The translations under genes and the position numbers were made by a program. A stretch of DNA of 64,000 nt from CBDFGN01 sp965247065 (lineage in GTDB: Bacteria; Bacteroidota; Bacteroidia; Cytophagales; Cyclobacteriaceae): assembly GCA_965247065.1 (NCBI GenBank), contig CBDFGN010000006.1:372001-436000 (forward strand), given 5' to 3'. Under the pieces are notes generated by a model. That model did no database searches and was not told where the DNA came from. It saw only the letters and a program-made list of their open reading frames with translations. Positions 56,495 to 64,000 of the stretch are shown here, one piece after another. The stretch's first letter is position 1, and the number at the start of each line of letters is the position of its first letter.

Positions 56495-57349
56495 TTACTT
56501 GTTCGATTGGCTCAAGCGGTACTGGGTTGGAGAAAGCTTATATTTTGCTTTAAAAGAATTCGAAAAGTGAGCGGTATCGCCCAACCGACAATCCTGGGCT
56601 ATGGAACCGATGCGCTCATCTGAGACTTTTAGTAGTTTTGCTGCTTTTTCGAGTCGGCGGTTTTTGATGAAGTTTGCCGGACTATCCTCATAAACTTTCT
56701 TAAACTCCCGCTTAAACGATGCTAGACTGTTATTGGTTAATTCTGCAAGATCAGAGATCGATAAGGGTGAAAAGATATGAGCCTCAACAATTTCTTTGAA
56801 CGAAAAAGATTTTGCTGAAAACAGGTTGTGCATGATTTCAATGACAGATGCGGCATCTTCTGTCTTAAGTAGCAAAAGAACTATTTCTCTGACCTTTAAC
56901 ACCAATAGTTCCTCATCTATCACAGCTGGATTTTCAAAATAAAAGAGCATGCTATCTATGTATTTTTTTATGAGATCGTCCGCTCTGACCAGCGTCATAT
57001 TTGATCGATAAGGTATCTGGTCTTTACTTTTCAAGAAATCGGGTATCTCTTTTTCATAAATGCGCTTCATTACTTCTGGATAAAAATGAATTGCCACGAT
57101 GCCAATACGACCGGTATTCGGGTCGGGGGTGCCCTCATACATGTAATTCCCGCATTTCATCAAGACACCTTCCTCTTGTTGGATAACAATATGGTCTTCC
57201 TCGGAGTAGGAATTATTGCCTCCTTCTAAAACGTATAAGAAACAAGCCTCATTGGGAAGAGGATTCTGTCTTTTGAAGGGCGGGGTAACTATGGCTTTTT
57301 CAAAAACCTTCTTTTCAAATAAATTAATGACCCGATGCTCTACAACCAT
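56495..57349 (-). CDS. AraC-family transcriptional regulator
   Basis: 284 residues. The N-terminal part looks like a cupin sensor domain (EACFLYVLEGGNNSY, GVLMKCGNYMYEGTPD). The C-terminal AraC helix-turn-helix pair is ISDLAELTNNSLASFKREFK and GSIAQDCRLGDTAHFSNSFK, closing YKLSPTQYRLSQ. It probably controls the adjacent NmrA-like gene. Confidence 0.9.
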   Translation of the reverse strand: MVVEHRVINLFEKKVFEKAIVTPPFKRQNPLPNEACFLYVLEGGNNSYSEEDHIVIQQEEGVLMKCGNYMYEGTPDPNTGRIGIVAIHFYPEVMKRIYEKEIPDFLKSKDQIPYRSNMTLVRADDLIKKYIDSMLFYFENPAVIDEELLVLKVREIVLLLLKTEDAASVIEIMHNLFSAKSFSFKEIVEAHIFSPLSISDLAELTNNSLASFKREFKKVYEDSPANFIKNRRLEKAAKLLKVSDERIGSIAQDCRLGDTAHFSNSFKAKYKLSPTQYRLSQSNK

Positions 57350-57630
57350 TATGGCGGAACCGATAAACTACGGCATTTTGGTATTTAGCTTTTTCATAAG
57401 CCCCTCTAAAGTGGTAGGCGCCTAAGAGATTATGAGACTGAAGATAGAAATTCTTAATTCAGACTCGAAATGTTTAATCAACCACGTCTTTTAGACCCGT
57501 ATTAAATAGAGTGAGGGGGAGTCGGTGAAGTGCAGCTCACGCGACACTAGTCGTGATTTCCAAGAATCGGATGGGTAAAAGCTGACACTCAATGACTATC
57601 CTTTCTTCTTCGCTCATTAAGATCGAGCGG

Positions 57631-58740
57631 CTACCGGACAAGCTCTAAGGTTTCTCTTCGACGTACCTTACCATTGGTGGCCTCAATGAACCTGGACACG
57701 TAGAAGAGGGACCTTGGTGAGTGTGTACTTCCTAAACCTTTCCTCAACTTATCCAGCGTCTGGGACTCATCAGAATCTGTCGGTTCAGGCCCCTCAATTA
57801 TCATAACCAGCCTTTGACCAAGGCGAGGGTCCGCAACGCCTGCTATGAAAAACCGGCGGTCAAAGGTTTCAGGCTTCAGGATCCTGAATATCTTTTCCTC
57901 CACGCTTTCCGGGTTGATCTTCAGGCCCCCCGAGTTTATCACATTATCGATTCGGCCCAACCAGCGGAATTGATTCTGTCCCGATAATTCTATCAGATCA
58001 TTGGCCACGATGGGAGAGTCGAGAAGTTCCGGTGCTTCAATCCGTATGCATCCACGATGATCTTGACTAATTTCCACGCCAGGCAGGGCTTGAAAGAATT
58101 TCGACCGATGCTTCCCATTGATTCTTCGCAGGGCAATGTGAGAGGCGGTTTCAGTCATCCCGAAAGTCGCGTACAATGGAGCCTGGACTTGTTGAGCAAG
58201 CGCTTCAAGCTTCGGATCCAGGGCAGCCCCTCCTACCAGAATACACTTCATACGGTTTAGTATTTCCAATTTGCCGTCGTCGGCAGCCAGTATTTCCCCC
58301 AGTTGCAGGGGTACCAGTGATATTAAATCAAAATGGAAGTTTGAGGGCATGTTGTGCACCGGATTTGAGACAGGCTCTACCGCAGTCATGTTTAGACCTA
58401 GTTCAAATCCCCTAACCAACATCATTTTGCCTCCGATAAAAGAAGTTGGTAAGCAAACCAAAGCCGTGTCTCCGCGACTAATGCCAAGATACCTTGCTGT
58501 TTTGGCGGCACTGGCTTTCATACTTTCCCGGGTCAGAACAATAGACTTGGGCGATGCGGTGGAACCGGAGGTATGCATCTTGAAAGTATTTGCTCCTGAT
58601 AACCATCGGCGGGAAAAGTCGATCGTGCTTTTTTCAAATTCAGTGGCGAGCTCAATAGGAACACCGTTGGCGATATCAATATAAGTAAGCTCCCGCCCAT
58701 TTAAGATCATGGAGGTTGGCCAGTCTTTACGAGCGATCAT
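57631..58740 (-). CDS. menE: o-Succinylbenzoate-CoA ligase MenE (short form)
   Basis: 369 residues, an AMP-binding (ANL) enzyme: P-loop MHTSGSTASPK, YATFGMTETASHI, hinge region NSGGLKINPESVEE and the catalytic C-terminal Lys in EATNGKVRRRE. Shorter than classical MenE (about 450-490), as is usual in Bacteroidota, because the N-terminal part is reduced. Activates o-succinylbenzoate with CoA in menaquinone synthesis. Last gene of the operon, 9 bases after menB. Confidence 0.88.
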   Translation of the reverse strand: MIARKDWPTSMILNGRELTYIDIANGVPIELATEFEKSTIDFSRRWLSGANTFKMHTSGSTASPKSIVLTRESMKASAAKTARYLGISRGDTALVCLPTSFIGGKMMLVRGFELGLNMTAVEPVSNPVHNMPSNFHFDLISLVPLQLGEILAADDGKLEILNRMKCILVGGAALDPKLEALAQQVQAPLYATFGMTETASHIALRRINGKHRSKFFQALPGVEISQDHRGCIRIEAPELLDSPIVANDLIELSGQNQFRWLGRIDNVINSGGLKINPESVEEKIFRILKPETFDRRFFIAGVADPRLGQRLVMIIEGPEPTDSDESQTLDKLRKGLGSTHSPRSLFYVSRFIEATNGKVRRRETLELVR

Positions 58741-58749
58741 GGAGCGGGA

Positions 58750-59574
58750 TTAGGGGAACTTAGGAAATTGATCGAAGTCCGGCTTTCTTTTATCCATGAA
58801 CGCATCTTTCCCTTCCTTGGCCTCATCACTTAAATAATAAAGTAAGGTAGCATGGCCGGCTAGTTCCTGAATCCCGGCCTGACCGTCAAGTTCGGCATTG
58901 AAAGACGCCTTCAGCATTCGAATTGCTAAAGGACTTTTTTCGATGATCTTCCGACTCCATTCTACATAGGTTTCCTCCAGTTCCTGGAGGGGCACCACTT
59001 TGTTAACCAGGCCCATACCCAGGGCGTCGTTGGCGTTGTATTGGTCGCATAGGAACCAGATTTCACGGGCTTTTTTCTGACCCACGATTCTGGCCAGGTA
59101 TGAAGCCCCGAAGCCCCCGTCAAAACTGCCTACTTTGGGTCCGGTTTGTCCGAATCGGGCATTATCGGCTGCAATGGTAAGATCGCAAACCACATGAAGG
59201 ACGTGTCCCCCTCCAATGGCCCATCCTGCTACTGCCGCAATAACTGCCTTGGGAATTGATCGGATCTGCTTTTGCAGATCCAGGACATTTAACCGCGGTA
59301 TCGTGTCCGACCCTATATAGCCGCCGTGTCCGCGTACCGATTGGTCTCCACCACTGCAGAACGCTTTCCCCCCCTCGCCGGTGAGCACAATAACTTTGAT
59401 CCTCTCATCTTCGCGGCAGAGGTTCATGGCATCGATCATTTCTTGAACCGTCTTTGGGGTGAACGCGTTGTGCACATCGGGTCTGTTTATGCTTATCCGG
59501 GCAATGCCCTGGTAGTGTTGGAACAGGATTTCTTTGAATTCCTTTAAAGTTTCCCAAGGATACTTAAGCTTCAT
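58750..59574 (-). CDS. menB: 1,4-Dihydroxy-2-naphthoyl-CoA synthase MenB
   Basis: 274 residues of the crotonase fold. The oxyanion-hole blocks KAFCSGGDQSVRG and GWAIGGGHVLHVVCDLTIA, the GQTGPKVGSFDGGFGA region and the terminal YYLSDEAKEGKDAFMDKRKPDF are specific to MenB. It closes the naphthoate ring from o-succinylbenzoyl-CoA. Its start overlaps the end of menD by 11 bases. Confidence 0.96.
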   Translation of the reverse strand: MKLKYPWETLKEFKEILFQHYQGIARISINRPDVHNAFTPKTVQEMIDAMNLCREDERIKVIVLTGEGGKAFCSGGDQSVRGHGGYIGSDTIPRLNVLDLQKQIRSIPKAVIAAVAGWAIGGGHVLHVVCDLTIAADNARFGQTGPKVGSFDGGFGASYLARIVGQKKAREIWFLCDQYNANDALGMGLVNKVVPLQELEETYVEWSRKIIEKSPLAIRMLKASFNAELDGQAGIQELAGHATLLYYLSDEAKEGKDAFMDKRKPDFDQFPKFP

Positions 59575-61276
59575 AACTCTTTTGAATTAATGTCTTGTAC
59601 TGATGAAAGACGGTCGTATTAATGGCCGCATCGGTTGTAACTTCCAGAATGCCAGCGCCACTGTTAGGTTCCAAAAATCGCGGCAGCGCTTCGTTCAGAT
59701 TCTCTGCGCTATCGCATTCAATATACGGCAACTGGTAATCTTCTGCGGTCCTCTTAGCATTGAGGCTTTGGGTGCCTACGAAATAATCGTCCAATTCGGG
59801 CTGGCTGGAAGGACCCTCAATCAATCGAAATATTCCTCCCCCTTGGTTGGCGAGTATGATGATCTTGAGATTGTCCGGTTTATGCCGGTGCCAAAGTGCG
59901 TTGCGATCGTAGAAGAAGCTAACATCTCCAACCAAAAGAATCACAGTTCTTTTGGTGGAAAGGGCATCTCCAACTGCGGTGCTTAAACATCCATCGATTC
60001 CGCTGGTACCCCGATTACCAAAGAATTGAACATCGCTCTCCGTACTCCATGACGCGAGAAGATTCGCATACCTGATGGCCATCGAATTCCCGAGGTGAAG
60101 GTTGGAATTGGAGACCAGATTTGGAAGAAGGATCTGGACTGCATGAAATTCAGAGAACGGTTGGCTGGGGAAAAAATCAACTTGCATTTGCCTTATGCTC
60201 TGATTGGCATGTTTCCAAATCCCCAAATACTGGTTTTGGTTTTGCCCGGTGTCCATCCTGGAGTTGATCATCGTCAGGAAGCCAACAGGAGACGCCGAAA
60301 TACTTCGGGTTAAAGATTTGAACGGGTCAGCGAATTCGGGATATTCTCCGATATGCCAATGGTGTTCCGGGGGAAGATTTCTCAGGAGCAGTTTTAGGTT
60401 CTTGGATACAACCGATTTGCCAAGGGTTATCAACAGATTTGGACGAAATTGGTGGGCCTGACCGTTTGCCTGTATCAAGAAAGAATCGTACAGTAAAATG
60501 CGGTTTGCTCCCAGGATCTGATTGGACAGGATGTCCGCGACCACGGGCAATTTATATTTTTCCGAGAACAAGCTTATAGCCTTGCTCAATTCGGTATCGG
60601 CCGGATTTTGCCCCATCACGATCAGCTTGGATTGACTTTGGTTCCAGTCTCCTGTCAAGGCCTTCCAGTTCAATGATTGCGCTCCAGGCCTCCCTATTTC
60701 AGAGCTAACTACCTTGACATTGGGGCTTGGAACGAACTGCTCCTCTTTCGTAGGGTAAAAAGGCTCCCGAAAAGGGCAGTTTATGTGGACCGGCCCGGCT
60801 GCCGGATGACTACTTAGATTGACGGCTTTGGAAACCATCCTTTCCACCTGCCATGCAGATTCAGCGTTATCCAAATCGGTTGGCAGCTTGAAAAACCCTT
60901 TGACATGATCGCCATATATATGGTCTTGTCTAATGGTTTGGCCGTCCCACTGGTCAGTCCATTCAGGTGGCCGGTCGGCTGTGAATAGCACCAGGGCAAC
61001 GTGCTGGTAATAGGCCTCGGCAACTGCCGGCGCTAAATTGTAAACGGCTGAACCAGAGGTGGATACAATCACAACTGGACGGCGACTGCCCAACGCCATA
61101 CCTAAGCCGATAAATCCCGCACTACGCTCATCGTTAATCGAAAGGAGTTCCAGGTTTGGATTTCGGGCGAAAGCCAGAGTAAGGGGCGCGGATCTTGAAC
61201 CCGGACATGAAATAACTTTTCTCACCCCTAACTCATAGCAGATCTGGGTAAGGTTGACAATCGGCTGGAAAATCAT
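59564..61276 (-). CDS. menD: SEPHCHC synthase MenD
   Basis: 570 residues, a thiamine-diphosphate enzyme. The N-terminus VISCPGSRSAPLTLAF with the Glu in INDERSAGFIGLG is typical of MenD. The TPP/Mg motif is GDVSFFYDRNAL...ILANQGGGIF near the C-terminus. It condenses isochorismate with 2-oxoglutarate. It lies between menF (43 bases) and menB (11-base overlap). No menH or menC gene follows here. Confidence 0.95.
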   Translation of the reverse strand: MIFQPIVNLTQICYELGVRKVISCPGSRSAPLTLAFARNPNLELLSINDERSAGFIGLGMALGSRRPVVIVSTSGSAVYNLAPAVAEAYYQHVALVLFTADRPPEWTDQWDGQTIRQDHIYGDHVKGFFKLPTDLDNAESAWQVERMVSKAVNLSSHPAAGPVHINCPFREPFYPTKEEQFVPSPNVKVVSSEIGRPGAQSLNWKALTGDWNQSQSKLIVMGQNPADTELSKAISLFSEKYKLPVVADILSNQILGANRILLYDSFLIQANGQAHQFRPNLLITLGKSVVSKNLKLLLRNLPPEHHWHIGEYPEFADPFKSLTRSISASPVGFLTMINSRMDTGQNQNQYLGIWKHANQSIRQMQVDFFPSQPFSEFHAVQILLPNLVSNSNLHLGNSMAIRYANLLASWSTESDVQFFGNRGTSGIDGCLSTAVGDALSTKRTVILLVGDVSFFYDRNALWHRHKPDNLKIIILANQGGGIFRLIEGPSSQPELDDYFVGTQSLNAKRTAEDYQLPYIECDSAENLNEALPRFLEPNSGAGILEVTTDAAINTTVFHQYKTLIQKSYEA

Positions 61277-61319
61277 ACCCCTGGTTTGGGATCAAAAATA
61301 AGGCAAAGAATAATAAGAG

Positions 61320-62540
61320 TTATGGTTTTACCAGGTTAAGCAGGGTATCGCATTTGAGTTCGGTTTCAAGCCATTCTTTTTCAGGCTTGGACTCGGCGGT
61401 AATTCCTGCTCCGGAATACAATACGGCCTTGTCCTCCAAAAGCTGCATGCAACGTAGATTTACAAAGATATCGGTGGAACCCATGACGTTGGTTGGTCCG
61501 AGAAATCCTGAATAATAGGCTCGATCGAATGCTTCCGTTTTCTGAATAAAATCAAGGGCCTCGTCTTTGGGCATACCGCAAACAGCAGAGGTGGGGTGAA
61601 GCAACTCCAGCATAACCGTTCCCAGCTGGGGAAAATTGACCGCTGTTAGATCAACCAGGTAGTCCGTCCTAAGGTGAATTAAGTTGGCGGCACGAACCGT
61701 TCTGGGGCCTACCTCTTCAAACTCTCGTAATCTGATCTTTTTGAAGCAATTGATTATGTACCGGCTGACAAGCGCTTGCTCTTCAATTTCTTTTTGGGTC
61801 CAGGCAACATCAGGAAGAGCAATATTGGGATCGAGGATTTGAGTTCCGGCTAAAGAAGTCGTCCTGAAAGTAGAGTCATCAATTCCAATAAGAGTCTCCG
61901 GAGAGGCTCCAATCCAGGTTCCCAAGCTGGGAACTGAAACCAGGGATACAAACGCGTTATGATAAGTTTGACATATCAGGAAGAAATTAGCCACCGGATC
62001 AAAAGTCGCAGACAACGGGATGCTCTTTACCTTTGAAAGTACCACTTTTTGAATATCTCCTCGGGCGATCAAATCAATGGCACGCTCTACATTTCGGAGA
62101 TATTCCTGCGAGCTTGTGTCCTTCATTTCCAGATCGGGGCCCTGATGCCAAGGAGCCTGGCTGATGTTGGCCATCTGATCAGGGGTGAATTGGAAGTCAC
62201 GGATCAGTTTGCTCTTGTCATTTGCAGCAAGGGGATGGACCGAGATCTGCTTCTCCTCTGAGTGGTAGTGCACATCAGCTTGAATCAAAACGGTCTTGTC
62301 CAGATCGGGATTGGCAAAGGGACTAAATACAAATCCTTCCGGCAAGTCGTCTAAATCGGCTTTTGTCCGTTTGAGCTCGCCTGAGAGGTCAGCTATGAAA
62401 TGTTTTTGATTTTGCCCCGGGAGCTGCCACATTGCGAAGGCCAATGTGTTTTGGTAAGCCTTGCCGGCCAAATAGCTAAAAAGGGCGGATTGATCAAATC
62501 CGGAAACGGCTGGGCGGTCAAAGGTTTGGAACTCGGACAT
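61320..62540 (-). CDS. menF: Isochorismate synthase MenF/EntC-like
   Basis: 406 residues with the chorismate-binding motifs: GASPETLIGI, SLAGTQIL, LLHPTSAVCGMPKDEAL, DRAYYSGFLG and YSGAGITAESKPEKEW. It converts chorismate to isochorismate, the first step of menaquinone synthesis. Its ATG overlaps the thioesterase stop (TAATG), so the two are translationally coupled. Confidence 0.93.
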   Translation of the reverse strand: MSEFQTFDRPAVSGFDQSALFSYLAGKAYQNTLAFAMWQLPGQNQKHFIADLSGELKRTKADLDDLPEGFVFSPFANPDLDKTVLIQADVHYHSEEKQISVHPLAANDKSKLIRDFQFTPDQMANISQAPWHQGPDLEMKDTSSQEYLRNVERAIDLIARGDIQKVVLSKVKSIPLSATFDPVANFFLICQTYHNAFVSLVSVPSLGTWIGASPETLIGIDDSTFRTTSLAGTQILDPNIALPDVAWTQKEIEEQALVSRYIINCFKKIRLREFEEVGPRTVRAANLIHLRTDYLVDLTAVNFPQLGTVMLELLHPTSAVCGMPKDEALDFIQKTEAFDRAYYSGFLGPTNVMGSTDIFVNLRCMQLLEDKAVLYSGAGITAESKPEKEWLETELKCDTLLNLVKP

Positions 62541-62959
62541 TAGCGTTTATCAATAATTGCCAGGGTTATGCGGCTGATACAGACCAGGTTGCCGGTTTGG
62601 TCGGTGATCTTAATTTCCCATACCTGGGTTTTCCGACCCAGATGAACTGGTCGAGCAGTACCTTCCACAAAGCCATCTTTGATGGCTTTGATATGATTAG
62701 CGTTTATGTCCAGTCCAACGCAGAATTGCTGATCCGGGTCAAGCGTCAGAGTCGCTGCCTGGCTTCCAAGGCTTTCAGCCAAGACTACAGATGCTCCGCC
62801 ATGCAGAAGCCCGAAAGGTTGATGGGTTCTATGGTCCACCGGCATCCTTGCCGATAGATGGTTTTGCCCAATTTCAGTATACTCTATACCCAGGTGTCCG
62901 ATCAAGCTGTTTTGGCTGAACTCGTTCAGGTACTCGACAGTGGCCTTTGGGTCAAACAT
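62540..62959 (-). CDS. Hotdog-fold thioesterase, candidate DHNA-CoA hydrolase (MenI)
   Basis: Start chosen at ATG 62959 (MFDPKATVEYLNEFSQNSLI); an upstream in-frame codon at 63127 would run into the divergent gene. 139 residues of PaaI/YdiI type: HQPFGLLHGGASVVLAESLG holds the catalytic Glu, followed by VGLDINANHIKAIKDG. Position as first gene of the men operon supports hydrolysis of 1,4-dihydroxy-2-naphthoyl-CoA. Confidence 0.85.
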   Translation of the reverse strand: MFDPKATVEYLNEFSQNSLIGHLGIEYTEIGQNHLSARMPVDHRTHQPFGLLHGGASVVLAESLGSQAATLTLDPDQQFCVGLDINANHIKAIKDGFVEGTARPVHLGRKTQVWEIKITDQTGNLVCISRITLAIIDKR

Positions 62960-63019
62960 ATTTGGTTTCTGGCTCCGTTGGTTTATTTTCGCCCCGATCG
63001 AGGGCAAAAATATAAAAAA

Positions 63020-63661
63020 TTGACTACCAAAAAAATCTACCTGATTCGCCATGGGGAGACCGAATTCAATCGGAAGAAAGTAGTTCAGGGTAGCGGGATT
63101 GACGCTCCCCTGAATGATATCGGTCAAGCCCAGGCCGCGGCCTTCTATGAAGGCTATAAAGATATTGGCTTCGACAAAGTGTATACCTCGGCCCTCAAAC
63201 GATCCATCGAGTCGGTTGCATTATTTATCACCCACGGATTGCCCTGGGAGTCCTTTTCTGAACTCAACGAAATAAATTGGGGTTCAAAAGAAGGAATGCC
63301 CTTTAACGAGCAGGATCATCAGTCTTATCAGGAAGTTACCGAAAGCTGGCGACGGGGCGAAATCAATCGGGCCATTGCCGGAGGAGAAAGTCCTAAGGAT
63401 GTTTTCATTCGCCAAAAGGTTGCCCTCGAAAGGATAATGGCTCGTACAGGGGAAAAGATGATACTAATCTGCATGCACGGCCGGGCGATACGGATCTTTT
63501 TGTGCCTGCTGCTCAATTATGACTTGAGCCATATGGACATATTTCCTCACAGAAATATGGGTCTCTACGTTTTGTCTTATACTGGCACTATGTTCTCGGT
63601 GGATACATACAATGACGGATCTCATCTGGATCAGTTAACCGCTAGCAAGCCACTTTTATAG
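63020..63661 (+). CDS. Histidine phosphatase family protein
   Basis: Start placed at TTG 63020 (LTTKKIYLIRHGETEFN), because codons further upstream cross the divergent thioesterase promoter. 213 residues. The phosphate pocket RHGETEFN, Arg in KRSIESV, the Glu in NEINWGSKEG and the second His in CMHGRAIR are all present, so it is a likely active phosphoglycerate-mutase-like phosphatase. Substrate unknown. Confidence 0.85.
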   Translation: MTTKKIYLIRHGETEFNRKKVVQGSGIDAPLNDIGQAQAAAFYEGYKDIGFDKVYTSALKRSIESVALFITHGLPWESFSELNEINWGSKEGMPFNEQDHQSYQEVTESWRRGEINRAIAGGESPKDVFIRQKVALERIMARTGEKMILICMHGRAIRIFLCLLLNYDLSHMDIFPHRNMGLYVLSYTGTMFSVDTYNDGSHLDQLTASKPLL

Positions 63662-63676
63662 TATCCGGGACAGGAG

Positions 63677-64000
63677 CTACTTTAATCCATCCAAGGCGGA
63701 CTTGGCCTTGTTGTCAATGCTGTTCTTATAAGGATGCCTCTTATAAGTAAGAGCTTGTTGGAAGTACTTTCGGCCCAAGTCTATTTTTTCTCTTCTTTGG
63801 TAGATATACCCGAGTTGTAGGCACGAGTTTGGAGCGAAATACCAACTTTCACCCTCGGAATTCTCGACGACGAGCTTATATTTTTCAGTCGCTTGATCCA
63901 GCTTTTTGGTTTGGTGCAGAAGCCTTGCCTGGCGGTAGGTAAATTCGGCAGATTCACGTTTAGTTTTGAAATCGCTCGGTTGATGCTGCTCTATCAGGGT
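63677..64000 (-). CDS. TPR-like protein, C-terminal part (N-terminus outside window)
   Basis: The reverse strand is open from the window edge to a TAG at 63677: 107 residues of paired helices (AEFTYRQARLLHQTKKLDQA, NSCLQLGYIYQRREKIDLG, YFQQALTYKRHPYKNSIDNK). The repeated pattern is that of tetratricopeptide repeats in Bacteroidota outer-membrane-associated proteins. Function unknown. Confidence 0.7.
   Translation of the reverse strand, partial: TLIEQHQPSDFKTKRESAEFTYRQARLLHQTKKLDQATEKYKLVVENSEGESWYFAPNSCLQLGYIYQRREKIDLGRKYFQQALTYKRHPYKNSIDNKAKSALDGLK

Noticed and set aside
63020..63661. A longer start for the histidine phosphatase at 62858
   Set aside because: It would overlap the divergent thioesterase gene and put 54 unrelated residues before the conserved KKIYLIRHGE start.

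Overview
The window looks like chromosomal DNA of a Bacteroidota member, probably Cytophagales-like. The evidence is a type IX secretion (T9SS) C-terminal sorting domain, giant SBBP/FG-GAP secreted proteins, many Bacteroidota-type domains (DUF4136, DUF4159, DUF4251, DUF4384, GxxExxY), a menaquinone operon, and a TTTG-N20-TAnnTTTG promoter typical of this phylum. I saw no rRNA, tRNA or CRISPR array.

Layout. 1-1415: the end of an M20 peptidase and a secreted caspase-like protein whose two subdomains are in reversed order. 1580-4386: a conserved unknown and a sodium symporter, convergent. 4558-7535: a three-gene operon (di-haem DUF1111 lipoprotein, Rieske protein, outer-membrane porin) behind a promoter overlapped by two palindromes resembling DtxR-type metal boxes. 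7733-11682: a secreted caspase followed by a papain-like protein without its cysteine; the caspase gene is cut by an IS110-type element. 12031-21544: one giant secreted adhesin-like gene cut by a second, inverted copy of the same IS. 21596-22898: an IS3-family element. 22894-28293: a second giant FG-GAP protein truncated by the IS3. 28307-33858: a small secreted protein, smc, a membrane-anchored protein and a DUF4159 protein. 34160-40293: small envelope proteins, three decayed gene fragments and a ~185-bp repeat array around a GxxExxY gene. 40602-48472: an AsmA-like giant, a glycosyltransferase and several small lipoproteins, one with a nonsense codon in its signal peptide. 48905-53635: a DnaE2/ImuC-like polymerase divergent from a small operon ending in a LexA-like XRE-S24 repressor. 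53893-57349: SDR/MarR and NmrA/AraC pairs. 57631-62959: the menaquinone operon (thioesterase, menF, menD, menB, menE). 63020-64000: a histidine phosphatase and a partial TPR protein.

Most notable: the two IS110 copies (1312 bp each) interrupt two unrelated genes at the same sequence, CCTGCC(T/C)GCC|GG. Each copy carries, in its 5' non-coding region, an 11-bp stem enclosing CTGCCTGCC, identical to the left target. This is what bridge-RNA-guided insertion predicts. Removing the IS restores open reading frames in both genes. Other highlights are the circularly permuted, cysteine-less caspase, the putative metal-regulated di-haem/Rieske/porin operon, and the repeat array that shares the 3' end of a GxxExxY gene.
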